From assembly GCA_037442205.1 (NCBI GenBank), contig JBBIQS010000036.1, positions 9,410-73,409 on the forward strand: a stretch of DNA of 64,000 nucleotides, read 5' to 3'. The stretch is from JBBIQS01 sp037442205. GTDB taxonomy: Bacteria > Myxococcota > Myxococcia > Myxococcales > UBA5297. The notes below the pieces were generated by a model that ran no database searches, was not told the DNA's origin, and worked only from the letters and a program-made list of their open reading frames with translations. Both the position numbers and the translations under genes were made by a program. The first letter of the stretch is position 1, and every line of letters starts with the position of its first letter. Shown piece by piece: positions 27,656 through 35,960 of this stretch.

Positions 27656-28354
27656 ATGGCGACGGAGCCGACGAGCGCGCCGAACCAGGCCTGGGTGGCG
27701 AGGCAAGCGTGGGCGCGCCTGGGCGCGGCCTGGGTCGTCTTGCCGCTCTTCTTCCTGATCAGCGGGGGTACGCTGCGCTGGTGGCAGGCCTGGGCGTGGT
27801 GTGCCGCGGTGCTGGTCCCGATGACGGTGTTCGTGGGATGGGTCGTTCGGCACGATCCCGAGTTCATCGCCCGCCGCATCAAGTTGAGGGAGAAGGAGCG
27901 GACCCAGCGGCGGATCCTGGCCTGGTCCTACCCCTTCTTCATGGCGGCGATGGTCCTCCCGGGCCTCGACCGCCGCTTTGGCTGGTCGCATCCGCCGCTG
28001 GGGGCGGTGATCGTGGCGCTGATCCTGGTGCTGGGCGGCTACCTGGCCGTGGTGCGGGTATTCCAGGAGAACCGCTGGGCGGGCAGGACGGTCGAGACCA
28101 ACGCCGGGCAGCAGGTCATCGCCAGCGGGCCCTACGCGGTGGTGCGGCATCCGATGTATGCCGCGGTCCTGGTGCTGTACCTGGCGACGCCGGTGGCCCT
28201 GGGGAGCTGGTGGGCGGTGCTGCCGATGCTGTCGATGATTCCCACCCTGGTGCTGCGCATTCGCAACGAGGAGCAGGTGCTGGTGCGGGAATTGCCCGGG
28301 TATGAGGAGTATCGGCGGCGGGTGCGGTTTCGGCTGGTGCCGGGGATTTGGTGA
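27656..28354 (+). CDS. Isoprenylcysteine methyltransferase (ICMT)-like membrane protein
   Basis: A 232-residue integral membrane protein of the ICMT/NnrU-like methyltransferase group. Hydrophobic segments are near residues 24-42, 47-65, 100-118, 125-148 and 185-210. The SAM-binding C-terminal signature is present: GPYAVVRHPMYAAVLVLYL, then RIRNEEQVLVRELPGYEEYR. The ATG at 27656 begins MATEPTSAPNQ; upstream there is only the terminator and no clear ribosome site, so translation initiation may be unusual, or a longer frame from 27563 that runs through the hairpin may be used. The substrate of bacterial members is generally unknown. It is a single-gene unit, almost touching the next (minus-strand) gene. 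Confidence 0.85.
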   Translation: MATEPTSAPNQAWVARQAWARLGAAWVVLPLFFLISGGTLRWWQAWAWCAAVLVPMTVFVGWVVRHDPEFIARRIKLREKERTQRRILAWSYPFFMAAMVLPGLDRRFGWSHPPLGAVIVALILVLGGYLAVVRVFQENRWAGRTVETNAGQQVIASGPYAVVRHPMYAAVLVLYLATPVALGSWWAVLPMLSMIPTLVLRIRNEEQVLVRELPGYEEYRRRVRFRLVPGIW

Positions 28355-28370
28355 GCGGCGGGCCAGCCCT

Positions 28371-28808
28371 TCAGAGCACCAGCTTGGCCAACAGCGCGGC
28401 GAAGCCCACGGCCAGGAGTACCAGCACCGCGGTGCAGCCCAGCTGCCCGCGCCGGATTCTGGCCGCGCGCTCCGGGCTCAGGGAGCGCGGCCGATCGATT
28501 CGAACGAGCTTCTCGGCGACCAGCCTCTCCACGAAGGCGCGCTCGGACTCGGCGGCCCAGAATTCCTCCGGGCTGTCGTGGAATCCGAAGAGGGCCACTC
28601 CCTCTCGCAGGACTCTGAATTCCCGCGTCGCGCGGATCATCCGATTGGTGCACCAATCCGACGACAGGTTCGAGACTTCCGGGCCCTCGTAGCAGCGGTT
28701 GTCCAGAATGATCGCCGAGCCTCGGCCGTATTCCTCGAGGATTCGGCTCACCAGCGCCGAGTACCGGCGAGTGCGCAGACCAACAACCCTCGGCTCCTTC
28801 TTTGACAC
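28371..28808 (-). CDS. Hypothetical tail-anchored membrane protein
   Basis: A 145-residue protein of unrecognised family. The soluble part (about 1-118) includes VVGLRTRRYSALVSRILEEY, GSAIILDNRCYEGPEV and LREGVALFGFHDSPEEFWA. A basic stretch (RAARIRRGQLGC) leads into one C-terminal hydrophobic segment (TAVLVLLAVGFAALLAKLVL) that reaches the last residue, so it is probably tail-anchored in the inner membrane with the body in the cytoplasm. The GTG at 28808 follows TGAGG six bases upstream; a longer ATG frame from 28934 starts inside the tRNA terminator and is less likely. Convergent with the ICMT-like gene. Confidence 0.65.
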   Translation of the reverse strand: MSKKEPRVVGLRTRRYSALVSRILEEYGRGSAIILDNRCYEGPEVSNLSSDWCTNRMIRATREFRVLREGVALFGFHDSPEEFWAAESERAFVERLVAEKLVRIDRPRSLSPERAARIRRGQLGCTAVLVLLAVGFAALLAKLVL

Positions 28809-28935
28809 GATTGCCTCAGGACGATCGGGAGCCAAGGCCGAGCCGATCCCGACGCTCCCGCCGAGCCGGCGCCGCCACGGGCCGTGCCCCCTGAAGCCGG
28901 CCTCGCGGTCCCCGCATTCCGGCCGCGCGGACATA

Positions 28936-28976
28936 GAAAAAGGGGTTGGCCGAACCAGGCCAACCCCTTGTTTTTC
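28936..28976 (-). terminator. Intrinsic terminator of tRNA-Val
   Basis: AAGGGGTTGGCC (28940-28951) pairs perfectly with GGCCAACCCCTT (28958-28969) around a six-base loop. On the minus strand it is followed by TTTTTCT. It starts four bases past the tRNA end. A T-run on the other side (28971-28975) makes it potentially bidirectional. Confidence 0.9.
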
Positions 28977-28979
28977 CTG

Positions 28980-29051
<72 letters not shown>

Positions 29052-29081
29052 AAACTGCGCCAACCTCAGCGCGGGCGGGGA

Positions 29082-29109
29082 TGTATCAACCGACCCCGAG
29101 GGGTGTCAA
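29082..29109 (-). promoter_or_regulatory. Sigma-70-type promoter of tRNA-Val
   Basis: On the minus strand a perfect -35 TTGACA (29104-29109) is followed after 16 bases by GATACA (29082-29087) as the probable -10. This places the transcription start about 24 bases before the tRNA 5' end. Confidence 0.7.
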
Positions 29110-29148
29110 GCCGAGAGTGACCACCCGGCGACGATTTTCCCGCCGCCC

Positions 29149-29943
29149 TCACGGCTCCTCGGTCAGCCCGCCCAACAGCGCCTGCGCGCGCGGCAGCACC
29201 TGGTCCGAGTCGCCCTCCAGCACCAGCTCCAGGGACAGCCGCGGCAGCGCCGCCAGCCGCCGCACGTCTTCCACGCTGGCCTTGGCGTCCAGCCGCACCC
29301 GCACCGGCACCCCGGCCTCGTGCAGCGCCGCCACCATCGGCTCCGGCACCCGGTCGTCCAGGCTCTCCACCACCAGCCGCACCAGCTTCACCGCCTTGAA
29401 CGCCGCCACCAGCTCCGGCGGATCGGTCGCCAGCAGCCGCACCACCCTCCCCGCCCGCGCCAGCTGCGCCAGCCGCTCCAACTCCTCCTGCTCCGGCACC
29501 CGGCCCCTCAGATCGAGCTCTACCTCCAGCCGCTTCAATCCCGCCAGCCAATTCGCCGTCGCCTCGTCCAGCTTGCCCACCTGCAGCCGCAGCAGCTGCG
29601 GCCCGAGGTGGGTCAGGCTCTTCATCAGCGCCGCGTCCGGCTTCTCCGGCAGCCGCAGCACCAGCGTCGTCCCCGCCAGTTTGCGCAGCTGATCCACGTG
29701 GGCCTCGGCCAGCGGCGCCCGCACCGTTAGCGCCGAGGCCTTGCGCCGCTTGAGCGCCGCGAACACCTCTGGCCGCAGCATGTTGGACCGGGTGGACACC
29801 GCCAGCGTCACCCCGGGCAGCTTGGCCAGCGCCTGCAGCGCGTCCGCCGGCCAATCCTCGCTTGCCCAGGCCTCCACCGCCGGCGCCTCGGCCAGCGGCA
29901 CCGCCGACAGCTGCGCCATCACCGCCAGCGCCAGCAGGCTCAC
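29149..29943 (-). CDS. Predicted exported Leu-rich protein
   Basis: A 264-residue protein. The GTG start overlaps the stop of the upstream permease gene (GTGA), so the two are translationally coupled. The N-terminus (SLLALAVMAQLSAVPLAEA) looks like a signal peptide. The mature part repeats units such as LVLRLPEKPDAALMKSLTHL, LRLQVGKLDEATANWLAGL and ELDLRGRVPEQEELERLAQL, giving a loosely leucine-rich, alternating beta/alpha pattern like a small LRR or TIM-type solenoid. No catalytic motif is visible and no family was recognised. Probably periplasmic. Confidence 0.7.
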   Translation of the reverse strand: MSLLALAVMAQLSAVPLAEAPAVEAWASEDWPADALQALAKLPGVTLAVSTRSNMLRPEVFAALKRRKASALTVRAPLAEAHVDQLRKLAGTTLVLRLPEKPDAALMKSLTHLGPQLLRLQVGKLDEATANWLAGLKRLEVELDLRGRVPEQEELERLAQLARAGRVVRLLATDPPELVAAFKAVKLVRLVVESLDDRVPEPMVAALHEAGVPVRVRLDAKASVEDVRRLAALPRLSLELVLEGDSDQVLPRAQALLGGLTEEP

Positions 29944-31172
29944 GCGTTCCCCCGGTAGGTCGCCGTCCGGCGGTAGCGGAAGACCACCACCTTGATCACC
30001 ACCTTGAGGCAGGCAGTCACCGGCACCGCCAGCAGCACTCCCAACAGCCCCATCAGCTGCCCGAAGACCAGCACCGCCAGCATCACGCTCAGCGCCGACA
30101 GCCCCACCCGCCCGCCGACGATCCGCGGGGTCAGGTACAGCCCCTCGGCGGTCATCCCGATCCCGAAGCTCGCCGCCACCACTCCCAGCTGCCACGGGCC
30201 CTGCCAACTCACCGCCAGCGACAGCACCGCCAGCCCGATGCCGATCGCCGGGCCGACGTAGGGAATCATCGTCCCGAACCCGGCCACCGCTCCGATTACC
30301 ACCGCCAGATCCAGCCCCGCCAGCGACAGCCCCACCGAATAGATGATCGTCAGCAGCCCGCCGACGATCAGCTGGCCGCGCAGGAACGAGCTCAGGGTGG
30401 CATCGACCTCGGCGAAGCGCCCCGCCACCAGCCGCTCGTAGCGCCTGGGGATCAGGTCGCGGATTCGCGCCACGATCAGGTCGAAGTCGCGCAGCAGGTA
30501 GAAGGTCAGCACCGGGATGATCAGCAGCGCCAGCGCCCCCAGCAGCAGGCTGGCGGTGCTGCCCAGCGCGTCGCCGACCAGCGAGGCCACCGAGGGCAGC
30601 GCCTTCTGCGCCAGCGACCCGCCGCTCTCGCTCAGCCGGGCCATGGCGTCGCGCACGTTCTGCGGCAGCTGGAACCCCAGCGCCCCCTCCAGCCGCGGGA
30701 GCGCCTTGGAGGCGATGTCGCCGACGAACCCGGGGACCTTGGCCGTCTCGCGCCCCAGCGCCGGCACCAGGTAGAGCAGAAATCCGGCCAGCGCCGCCCC
30801 GCACACCAGGAACAGCAGCCCGATGGCCGCGGTGCGCGACAGCCGCCTCTTCTCCAGCCAGTCGATGAGCGGGTCCAGCCCGTGCGCCAGCGCCGCCGAC
30901 ACCAGCACCGGCATCGCCGCCGTCGGCGCCCAGTGGACAGAGGCGATGGCCAGCAGGATCAGAGCGGTCAGTCCGCCGGCCCAGAGGAGATCGACCCGGC
31001 GGGCCTCGGCCTCGCTCAACCCCTGATCGAGCCCGGGCTCGTCGGCGGTCGCGGCCCTGGCCGCGGCGGCCTCGCCCGGCGTGGCGGGCGCGCTGCTCGC
31101 TGTGGCGTCGATGGCGTCCTCCGCTCTCCCAACGGCAGGCGCGAGGCTATTGGATCCGCCCCCGGGCGGCAA
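29940..31172 (-). CDS. AI-2E family (PerM-type) membrane permease
   Basis: About 410 residues. The family architecture is clear: two N-terminal helices (LLWAGGLTALILLAIASVHW and the next), a long loop with helices around GDIASKALPRLEGALG, then the conserved C-terminal block LLIIPVLTFYLLRDFDLI, FLRGQLIVGGLLTIIYSVGL, GTMIPYVGPAIG and MLAVLVFGQLMGLLGVLLAV. Members export autoinducer-2 or other small molecules, or couple to Na/H exchange; the substrate here is unknown. The start is uncertain: no ATG is available, and a TTG at 31172 (weak GGGA upstream) is proposed. The Ala-rich N-terminal stretch before the first helix is atypical. It follows the phosphatidyltransferase gene and is coupled to the gene downstream. 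Confidence 0.82.
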   Translation of the reverse strand: MPPGGGSNSLAPAVGRAEDAIDATASSAPATPGEAAAARAATADEPGLDQGLSEAEARRVDLLWAGGLTALILLAIASVHWAPTAAMPVLVSAALAHGLDPLIDWLEKRRLSRTAAIGLLFLVCGAALAGFLLYLVPALGRETAKVPGFVGDIASKALPRLEGALGFQLPQNVRDAMARLSESGGSLAQKALPSVASLVGDALGSTASLLLGALALLIIPVLTFYLLRDFDLIVARIRDLIPRRYERLVAGRFAEVDATLSSFLRGQLIVGGLLTIIYSVGLSLAGLDLAVVIGAVAGFGTMIPYVGPAIGIGLAVLSLAVSWQGPWQLGVVAASFGIGMTAEGLYLTPRIVGGRVGLSALSVMLAVLVFGQLMGLLGVLLAVPVTACLKVVIKVVVFRYRRTATYRGNA

Positions 31173-31303
31173 CCGCTGATCCCGCTCACCATTCGCTCGT
31201 TCGCCGGCCTGGCTCAGCGGTGGGCCGGCACTCGTGCGAACCGCCGGCTTGCTCGAGGGCGGCAGCCGCGGCTCTCCGCGAACGGTCCGCTCGCGAGGAG
31301 GGC

Positions 31304-31927
31304 TCAGGCGCTGGCGGGCAGGCGCGCCAGCATCCGGGCGTATTGGACAGCTGCCACCAGCAGGCACTCGCCCGCCAGCAGCGCCACCGCCGCGACCCAG
31401 CCGGCCAGCTCCGCCGCCCCGGTCATCTCCCAGGCCAGCGCCAGGATCACCGCCAGGAAGGAAAAGAAGGTGGCGGACTTGGCGATCCGCGTCGGGTTGG
31501 CCTGCAGGGGGCTGCGCCGCGCCCGGGCGGCCAGCGCCAGCGTCAGCACCACCCCGTCCCGCGTCAGCGACAACCCCAGCAGCCACAACGGCAGCCGCCC
31601 GTGGACGATCAGCGCCGCCAGCGAGGCCAGCCCCAAAAGCTTGTCTGCCAACGGATCGAGAATCGCCCCCACCGCGCTCTTCTGCTTGAGCATCCGCGCC
31701 AAGAGCCCATCGACCAGGTCGGTGCCCGCCGCCAGCCCGAACAGCAGCGCCGCCGCCTGCAGCCGGTTGGACAGGTACAACGCCAGGAACGGGGGAATCA
31801 GCAGAATCCGAAGCGAAGTCAACAGGTTGGGGAGCGTGAACGCCCCGGCCCACGCCTCGCGCTCGAGCGGATGCAGGGGCAGCAGCGGGCCCGGATGGGC
31901 CGTCTGGCTTTGAGGGCGGCGCGACAT
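31304..31927 (-). CDS. CDP-alcohol phosphatidyltransferase family protein
   Basis: A 207-residue membrane enzyme transferring a phosphatidyl group from CDP-diacylglycerol to an alcohol. The catalytic motif is complete: TDLVDGLLAR, eight residues, then GAILDPLADK (D-x2-DG-x2-AR-x8-G-x3-D-x3-D). Flanking hydrophobic helices number five or six, starting with NLLTSLRILLIPPFLALYL, the usual PgsA-like opening. A Pro-rich N-terminal extension of about 30 residues precedes it. It resembles PgsA (phosphatidylglycerophosphate synthase) or cardiolipin-synthase-type members, but the alcohol acceptor cannot be told. It is the first gene of a minus-strand group with the permease and the Leu-rich protein. 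Confidence 0.88.
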   Translation of the reverse strand: MSRRPQSQTAHPGPLLPLHPLEREAWAGAFTLPNLLTSLRILLIPPFLALYLSNRLQAAALLFGLAAGTDLVDGLLARMLKQKSAVGAILDPLADKLLGLASLAALIVHGRLPLWLLGLSLTRDGVVLTLALAARARRSPLQANPTRIAKSATFFSFLAVILALAWEMTGAAELAGWVAAVALLAGECLLVAAVQYARMLARLPASA

Positions 31928-32037
31928 CGGTACCGCCGGGCGCTCGGCAAGGCGGCTGGAATCCTAGCTAGCCATTCGGGGCGCTCCCGGTCAGCCTCCC
32001 GGATGCCGGCCCTGCCGCCCACCCCCGCAATGACTTC

Positions 32038-32061
32038 GCCCGGGCAACAGCCGCCCGGGCG
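32038..32061 (-). terminator. Hairpin at end of envelope operon
   Basis: GCCCGGGC and GCCCGGGC arms form a strong 8-9 bp stem with a short loop, 27 bases past the stop of the FecR-domain gene. No T-run follows. Confidence 0.55.
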
Positions 32062-32087
32062 AGGTCTAAGTCGTGATGTCGAATGAA

Positions 32088-32774
32088 TCAGCCGTTGTCG
32101 CGGGCCTTGTTCCAGGTGGCCCAGGTGTCCTTGGACTCCTCGGCCTCGCTGAACTTGGTCGGCTCGCTCGGCTCGCCCTTGGCGCTGACCTTGACCTGCA
32201 TCATCGCCCCGACCACCTTCTCCCACTGCGACTGGCTGACCAGCTGCGGGCCGGCGATCTGCTTGCGCTCGCCCTTGTTGGGCTGGGCCATCGGGATCGG
32301 GTTGTTGCCGGCCACCGCCACCGCCCCGGCGTAGACCCGCACCAGCACCGCCTTGCTCTGGTCGGTGTCGACCCGGAAGATGGTCCCGCGCACCCCGGCC
32401 ACCGCGCGCTCGGTCTTGACCTCGAAGTTCTTCTCGCTGCCAAACAGCGAGCTGACCTTGGCCCAGGCCTTCCCCAGCACCAGGGTGGCCTTGAAGGAGC
32501 GCGAGTCCTCGGCGAAGGCCGCCTCGTCCAGCCGCAGCTTGCTGGAGGGGCCCAGCCTAACCACGCTCTTGTCGGGCAGCGCCAGCTCCAGCCGCGAGTT
32601 GGGCCCGGTCTCGACCAGGTCGCCCTGCTCCACCGCTCCCTTGAGCGAAAGCGCCACCTTGCCCCCGGCCTTGGGCGAGCGGCTGGCGGTTCCTTCCAGG
32701 AAGCTCACCTCACCCGAGGCGGCCAGCGCCAGCGAGGGAAGCAGCACTGCCAAGAGCGTCGCTACGGTCTTCAT
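32088..32774 (-). CDS. FecR-domain exported protein
   Basis: A 228-residue protein with a signal peptide (MKTVATLLAVLLPSLALA). The mature N-terminal part contains a FecR-like beta-domain: GAVEQGDLVETGPNSRLELA, DKSVVRLGPSSKLRLDEAAF, then AKVSSLFGSEKNFEVKTERA and AVAGVRGTIFRVD. These are the standard motifs of FecR/DUF domains in exported proteins (not the iron-sensing transmembrane FecR itself). It is the last gene of a four-gene minus-strand operon of envelope proteins. The ATG follows GGAGCGGGAG. The role is unknown; such proteins are thought to be periplasmic ligand- or polymer-binding. Confidence 0.85.
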   Translation of the reverse strand: MKTVATLLAVLLPSLALAASGEVSFLEGTASRSPKAGGKVALSLKGAVEQGDLVETGPNSRLELALPDKSVVRLGPSSKLRLDEAAFAEDSRSFKATLVLGKAWAKVSSLFGSEKNFEVKTERAVAGVRGTIFRVDTDQSKAVLVRVYAGAVAVAGNNPIPMAQPNKGERKQIAGPQLVSQSQWEKVVGAMMQVKVSAKGEPSEPTKFSEAEESKDTWATWNKARDNG

Positions 32775-32812
32775 CTCCCGCTCCTCCCCCGGCTCAAGCC
32801 GGGGATGCGTCG

Positions 32813-33145
32813 TCAGTTCAGCGGCACCAGCCGCACCGTCAGCCGGGTGCGGGCGTTTCCGGCCATCAACTCGGCCCGGTAGGAGGCATGCCCGACCATT
32901 CTGACCTCCAGCCGGTGCGGCGAGGCGTCCACCGCGATCTGCCGCGGCGGCTCGAGATCGCCGCAGCGGCCCTGCATCACTCCGTCCAGCAGCACCTCGG
33001 CCTCCGCCGGGCCGCACTCCAGCTGCAGCCCCTCCACCGCCCGCTCCGCCTTCGCCGTCCCGCGCTGCTCGGCCAGCACTCCCTCCCAGGCCGGGGCGCT
33101 CGAGGCGCACCCGGCCAACAAGAGCGCTGGCAGCAGCGACCTCAC
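32813..33145 (-). CDS. PEGA-domain lipoprotein
   Basis: A 110-residue lipoprotein: signal RSLLPALLLAGC with a perfect lipobox (LAGC), then a short linker and a PEGA-type beta-domain (EVLLDGVMQGRCGDLEPP, HRLEVRMVGHASYRAELMAG, RTRLTVRL). The GTG start overlaps the stop of the FlgT-like gene (GTGA), showing translational coupling. PEGA domains are small surface/periplasmic beta-sandwiches common in myxobacteria, often attached to other domains. Two Cys in the mature part could form a disulfide. Confidence 0.82.
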   Translation of the reverse strand: MRSLLPALLLAGCASSAPAWEGVLAEQRGTAKAERAVEGLQLECGPAEAEVLLDGVMQGRCGDLEPPRQIAVDASPHRLEVRMVGHASYRAELMAGNARTRLTVRLVPLN

Positions 33146-34371
33146 TTGCCCAGCGCCAGCTCGATGGTGTTGCCGCTGACCTTGTTGACGTTGATGGTCA
33201 GCCCCTTGAAGGTCTTGCCCGACAGGTCGCTGGCCAGGTTGTCCACGGTGCCGACCATGGCCACGTCGATCAGGGCGGTGCCCTTGTCGAACTTGTCGCT
33301 GGTCAGCTCCTTGACCCCGCGCACCTGGCTGGTGAGCAGCGTCTTGAAGGCCTTGAACATGCCCCAGTCCTTGAGCCCGGTGACGGTCATGACGATGCGC
33401 GCCGGCCCGGTCATGTGCTTGCGCCAGGTCTCGTAGATCCGGGTGCGCATCTCCTTGAGCGCCTGGTCGGCGGCCTTGCCGATGGCCTTGTTGGTGGCGT
33501 CGGTCAGGGTGTAGCCGGAGAGCATGGCGGTGCCGGTGACGCTGGCCAGCTGCTCGCGGGCGTCGGGGGCGGTGACGCTGACCGCGTAGCGCACGTCGGC
33601 GGCGATCAGGTTCTTGCCGTCGACCACGCCCGCCGCCTCCTCCACCTTCCCGGCCTGGGCGTTGCCGTAGAAGATCAGGTCGGCGCCGACGGCGTCGGCC
33701 AGCTCGGCTGCCTCCTGCGGAGTGCCCAGCGCCTGCACCGCCGCCCGGTTCTTGAGCTTGCCGTCGACCATGTTCGGGTCGAGGACGGTGAAGCCGTCCT
33801 GGCGCAGCTTGTCGGCGAAGGCGGCGTCGAACACCCCGTGGCGGATGGTGGCCACCTGCCCGCTGGCCTTGCCGCCGACGGTCTCGGTGGAGACGTCGGT
33901 GATCATCACGTAGACCCGCTTCTGCTTCTTGTAGGAGAGCAGGGTGGCGATGGCCGCGGCGTCCTTGTCCACCTGGCCCTTGAGCACCTCGGCCCGGACC
34001 TTGACCGTCACCGTCTCGGCCTGGTCGTCGACCTTGGTGTCGAGGATGTCGTACTTGCGGATGAAGCCGGCGGTCTGGGAGAAGACCACGTCCCGGACCA
34101 GGGTGAAGTCGGCCATCTCCGAGCTGGAGGTGATGGTGGTGCCGACCACCTTGTTGATGGCCTCGCGCAGGGCGACGTCGCGCGCCTTCTCCTTGGCCCC
34201 CTCGACCCCCAGCCCGCCCTTGGAGAAGTCGACCGCGCCGGTGGCCTCGACCACCACCGGGGTCTCGGCCGCCGGGGCCGCCGGCGGAGGCGGCGGAGGG
34301 GCCGCGGGAGCAGCCGCCCACGACGGAACGGCGACCAGCATCGTCAGCACTGCAGCAAACAGGGTTCTCAT
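33142..34371 (-). CDS. FlgT-like exported protein
   Basis: A 409-residue protein with a signal peptide (MRTLFAAVLTMLVAVPSWA) and a Pro/Ala linker. Residues about 40-125 resemble the FlgT N-terminal domain (VEATGAVDF, AREKARDVALREAINKVVG-like helix, GFIRKYDILDTKVDDQAETV). Residues about 150-290 resemble the TolB-N/CsgG-like middle domain (RVYVMITDV, FADKLRQDGFTVLDP, ELADAVGADLIFYGNA). The C-terminal 100 residues form another alpha/beta unit. In Vibrio, FlgT builds the flagellar H-ring; no flagellar genes are nearby, so this paralogue probably serves another envelope machine. It is the second gene of the four-gene operon, coupled to the PEGA lipoprotein. Confidence 0.78.
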   Translation of the reverse strand: MRTLFAAVLTMLVAVPSWAAAPAAPPPPPPAAPAAETPVVVEATGAVDFSKGGLGVEGAKEKARDVALREAINKVVGTTITSSSEMADFTLVRDVVFSQTAGFIRKYDILDTKVDDQAETVTVKVRAEVLKGQVDKDAAAIATLLSYKKQKRVYVMITDVSTETVGGKASGQVATIRHGVFDAAFADKLRQDGFTVLDPNMVDGKLKNRAAVQALGTPQEAAELADAVGADLIFYGNAQAGKVEEAAGVVDGKNLIAADVRYAVSVTAPDAREQLASVTGTAMLSGYTLTDATNKAIGKAADQALKEMRTRIYETWRKHMTGPARIVMTVTGLKDWGMFKAFKTLLTSQVRGVKELTSDKFDKGTALIDVAMVGTVDNLASDLSGKTFKGLTINVNKVSGNTIELALGK

Positions 34372-34438
34372 GCGCGCACCCGCTCCTCGAAGAGTTTCGA
34401 GGAGGCCGCCTGGCGGCCTCCTCCAGGTTCATTCCCGA

Positions 34439-35233
34439 TCAGTCGGCGACGATGATGACCCGGCCCTCGGCCAGGTAGCTGACGTTCCCCTTGGGATCGC
34501 GCAGCTTGTCGGCGTCGGCGTTGCTGATCACCACGTCGGTGCCCCCGGCGACCTTGACCGCCTTGACCACCAGCGGCTTGCCGCCGACGCGGGCGCTCTT
34601 CTTGGCCTCGTCCATCGTCTTCAGATAGCCGGCGATGCCGTTGGCCTTGAGGGCGTCCTTGGTCACGTAGCGGGCGGCGTAGACCTCGTTGCCGGCCTCG
34701 TCCAGCAGCCGCGGCGCCAGCGCCGGCTTGGGGTGCAGCCCGCCGGCGTCGATCACCAGCCCGGTGTTGGTCATCTCGCCCGAGCTGGGCAGTTGGGCCA
34801 GCGCCCCGCTCTCCTCGGCGGGCATCAGCTCGCTGAGCAGGCCCTCCAGGCTCATCTCCACGTCCAGCTCGACCCCGCCGTCGGAGAAGTAGCGGGTGTC
34901 GACCCGCTTGAAGCCCTTGGCCTGGCCCTCGACGGTGGCCTTGACGGTGTCGTTGGAGGACATGGCGTCGCCCACCGACTTGCCGGCGCTGATCTGCACC
35001 GCCTTGAGGGTGGCCAGGATGTTGCGCAGGGCGTCCATCTCGGCGGCCTTCTCGGCGCCGAGCCGAGCCGCCGCCACCGAGGGGGCGTTGAGGTTGGGGG
35101 CGCCGCGCCCGGTGGCCTTGATGGTCCCAGCGGCCCAGTCCACCCCGGGGATTTGCGGCTTCTTCTTCTCCGCCTTCTCGGCGCCCAGCGCCACGGCAGG
35201 TACCAGCAGCAGCAGAGCCAATGCGTTTCTCAT
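34439..35233 (-). CDS. LPP20/FlgP-like exported protein
   Basis: A 264-residue protein with a signal peptide (MRNALALLLLVPAVALGA). Residues about 35-125 resemble the LPP20/FlgP family: a helix-strand unit with ARLGAEKAAEMDALRNILAT and a following strand pair ending GVELDVEMSL. The rest (TGLVIDAGGL, AYRVTKD-type AARYVTKDALKANG, GGTDVVISNADADKL) is a second beta-rich domain. The ATG at 35233 follows GGAGGAAATC, a strong ribosome site; the open frame to 35308 is longer but lacks one. It heads the operon. FlgP and FlgT co-occur in flagellar outer-membrane rings, so finding relatives side by side suggests a shared structure. Confidence 0.78.
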   Translation of the reverse strand: MRNALALLLLVPAVALGAEKAEKKKPQIPGVDWAAGTIKATGRGAPNLNAPSVAAARLGAEKAAEMDALRNILATLKAVQISAGKSVGDAMSSNDTVKATVEGQAKGFKRVDTRYFSDGGVELDVEMSLEGLLSELMPAEESGALAQLPSSGEMTNTGLVIDAGGLHPKPALAPRLLDEAGNEVYAARYVTKDALKANGIAGYLKTMDEAKKSARVGGKPLVVKAVKVAGGTDVVISNADADKLRDPKGNVSYLAEGRVIIVAD

Positions 35234-35421
35234 CAGATTTCCTCCCGAGGCGCCGTTCGAGTTCTGGTGGCGCGGCTCAGCAAACACGACCGATCGATGA
35301 GGAGTCAAGCTGTCACGGTGGCAACATAGGCTTCTGGCCAGCGAAGCGATGTGATTGATCTCACTCAGCTAGTGCGATCGACGTTTTTCCCCTCACGGAA
35401 CTTCAAAGCGGGCGCGGGCGC

Positions 35422-35453
35422 AAAAAAGCCCGAGGCCGGCGGTGGCCTCGGGC
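35422..35453 (-). terminator. Intrinsic terminator of the PilZ gene
   Basis: On the minus strand GCCCGAGGCC and GGCCTCGGGC pair perfectly around a six-base loop and are followed by TTTTTTG. It lies 55 bases beyond the PilZ-gene stop, in the 274-base gap that also holds the promoter of the envelope operon. Confidence 0.85.
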
Positions 35454-35507
35454 TCGATCTTGTGAGGAGCAGTCGTGCTATCGCGGGCTCGGCAGCCCGC
35501 CGGCGAT

Positions 35508-35843
35508 CTAGGCCGGGACGGCGGCCATGCTGCCGCGGATGAAGCGCTCGATCAGGCGGCGGTGGTAGTCGGTCAGCAGGGTGAAGCGCACCCCGTGGCC
35601 GCGGGCGGCCTCCTTCTCCACGTCGCGCACCACCTCGCCCTCGGCGTAGATGATCTCGTTGCAGCCGGGCAGCTGGAACTGCAGCCCCACCCGCTGCACC
35701 GTGCCGGTGGGCTCGATCAGCTGCGTCAGGTAGATGCCCTCGGCGCTGATGTCGCGGGCCCGCGCCATGAAGGGCACGCCCTTGATGAACTTGTTCAGGT
35801 AGACGTCCAGGGGGACGCGGCGGCTGTGGCGCTGTTCGGACAT
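35508..35843 (-). CDS. PilZ-domain protein
   Basis: A 111-residue single-domain protein of the PilZ-related type common in Myxococcus. It begins HSRRVPLDVYLNKFI, where HSRR fits the RxxxR-type c-di-GMP motif region. It continues ARARDISAEGIYLTQLIEP (the D/NxSxxG-like motif reads DISAEG) and ends GHGVRFTLLTDYHRRLIERF. It may bind cyclic di-GMP and act by protein contact. The ATG at 35843 follows AAGGAGACAAG. Downstream of the MshEN-GAF-like gene on the same strand (117 bases apart) and possibly part of one signalling group. Confidence 0.88.
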   Translation of the reverse strand: MSEQRHSRRVPLDVYLNKFIKGVPFMARARDISAEGIYLTQLIEPTGTVQRVGLQFQLPGCNEIIYAEGEVVRDVEKEAARGHGVRFTLLTDYHRRLIERFIRGSMAAVPA

Positions 35844-35960
35844 GGGCTTGTCTCCTTGGGAGCGAAGGCGCTCTCGTGTAGCGCCCTGTAGCCAGAAGGC
35901 TAGCTTCGCTCGAAGGGAAGGCAAGAAAACGACCGGCCGCCCGCTCGCTCCCGCTCTGAA

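Noticed and set aside
35316..35345. Possible sigma-54 promoter (TGGCC ... TTGC on the minus strand)
   Set aside because: The spacing between the two elements is about five bases too long for -24/-12 recognition.
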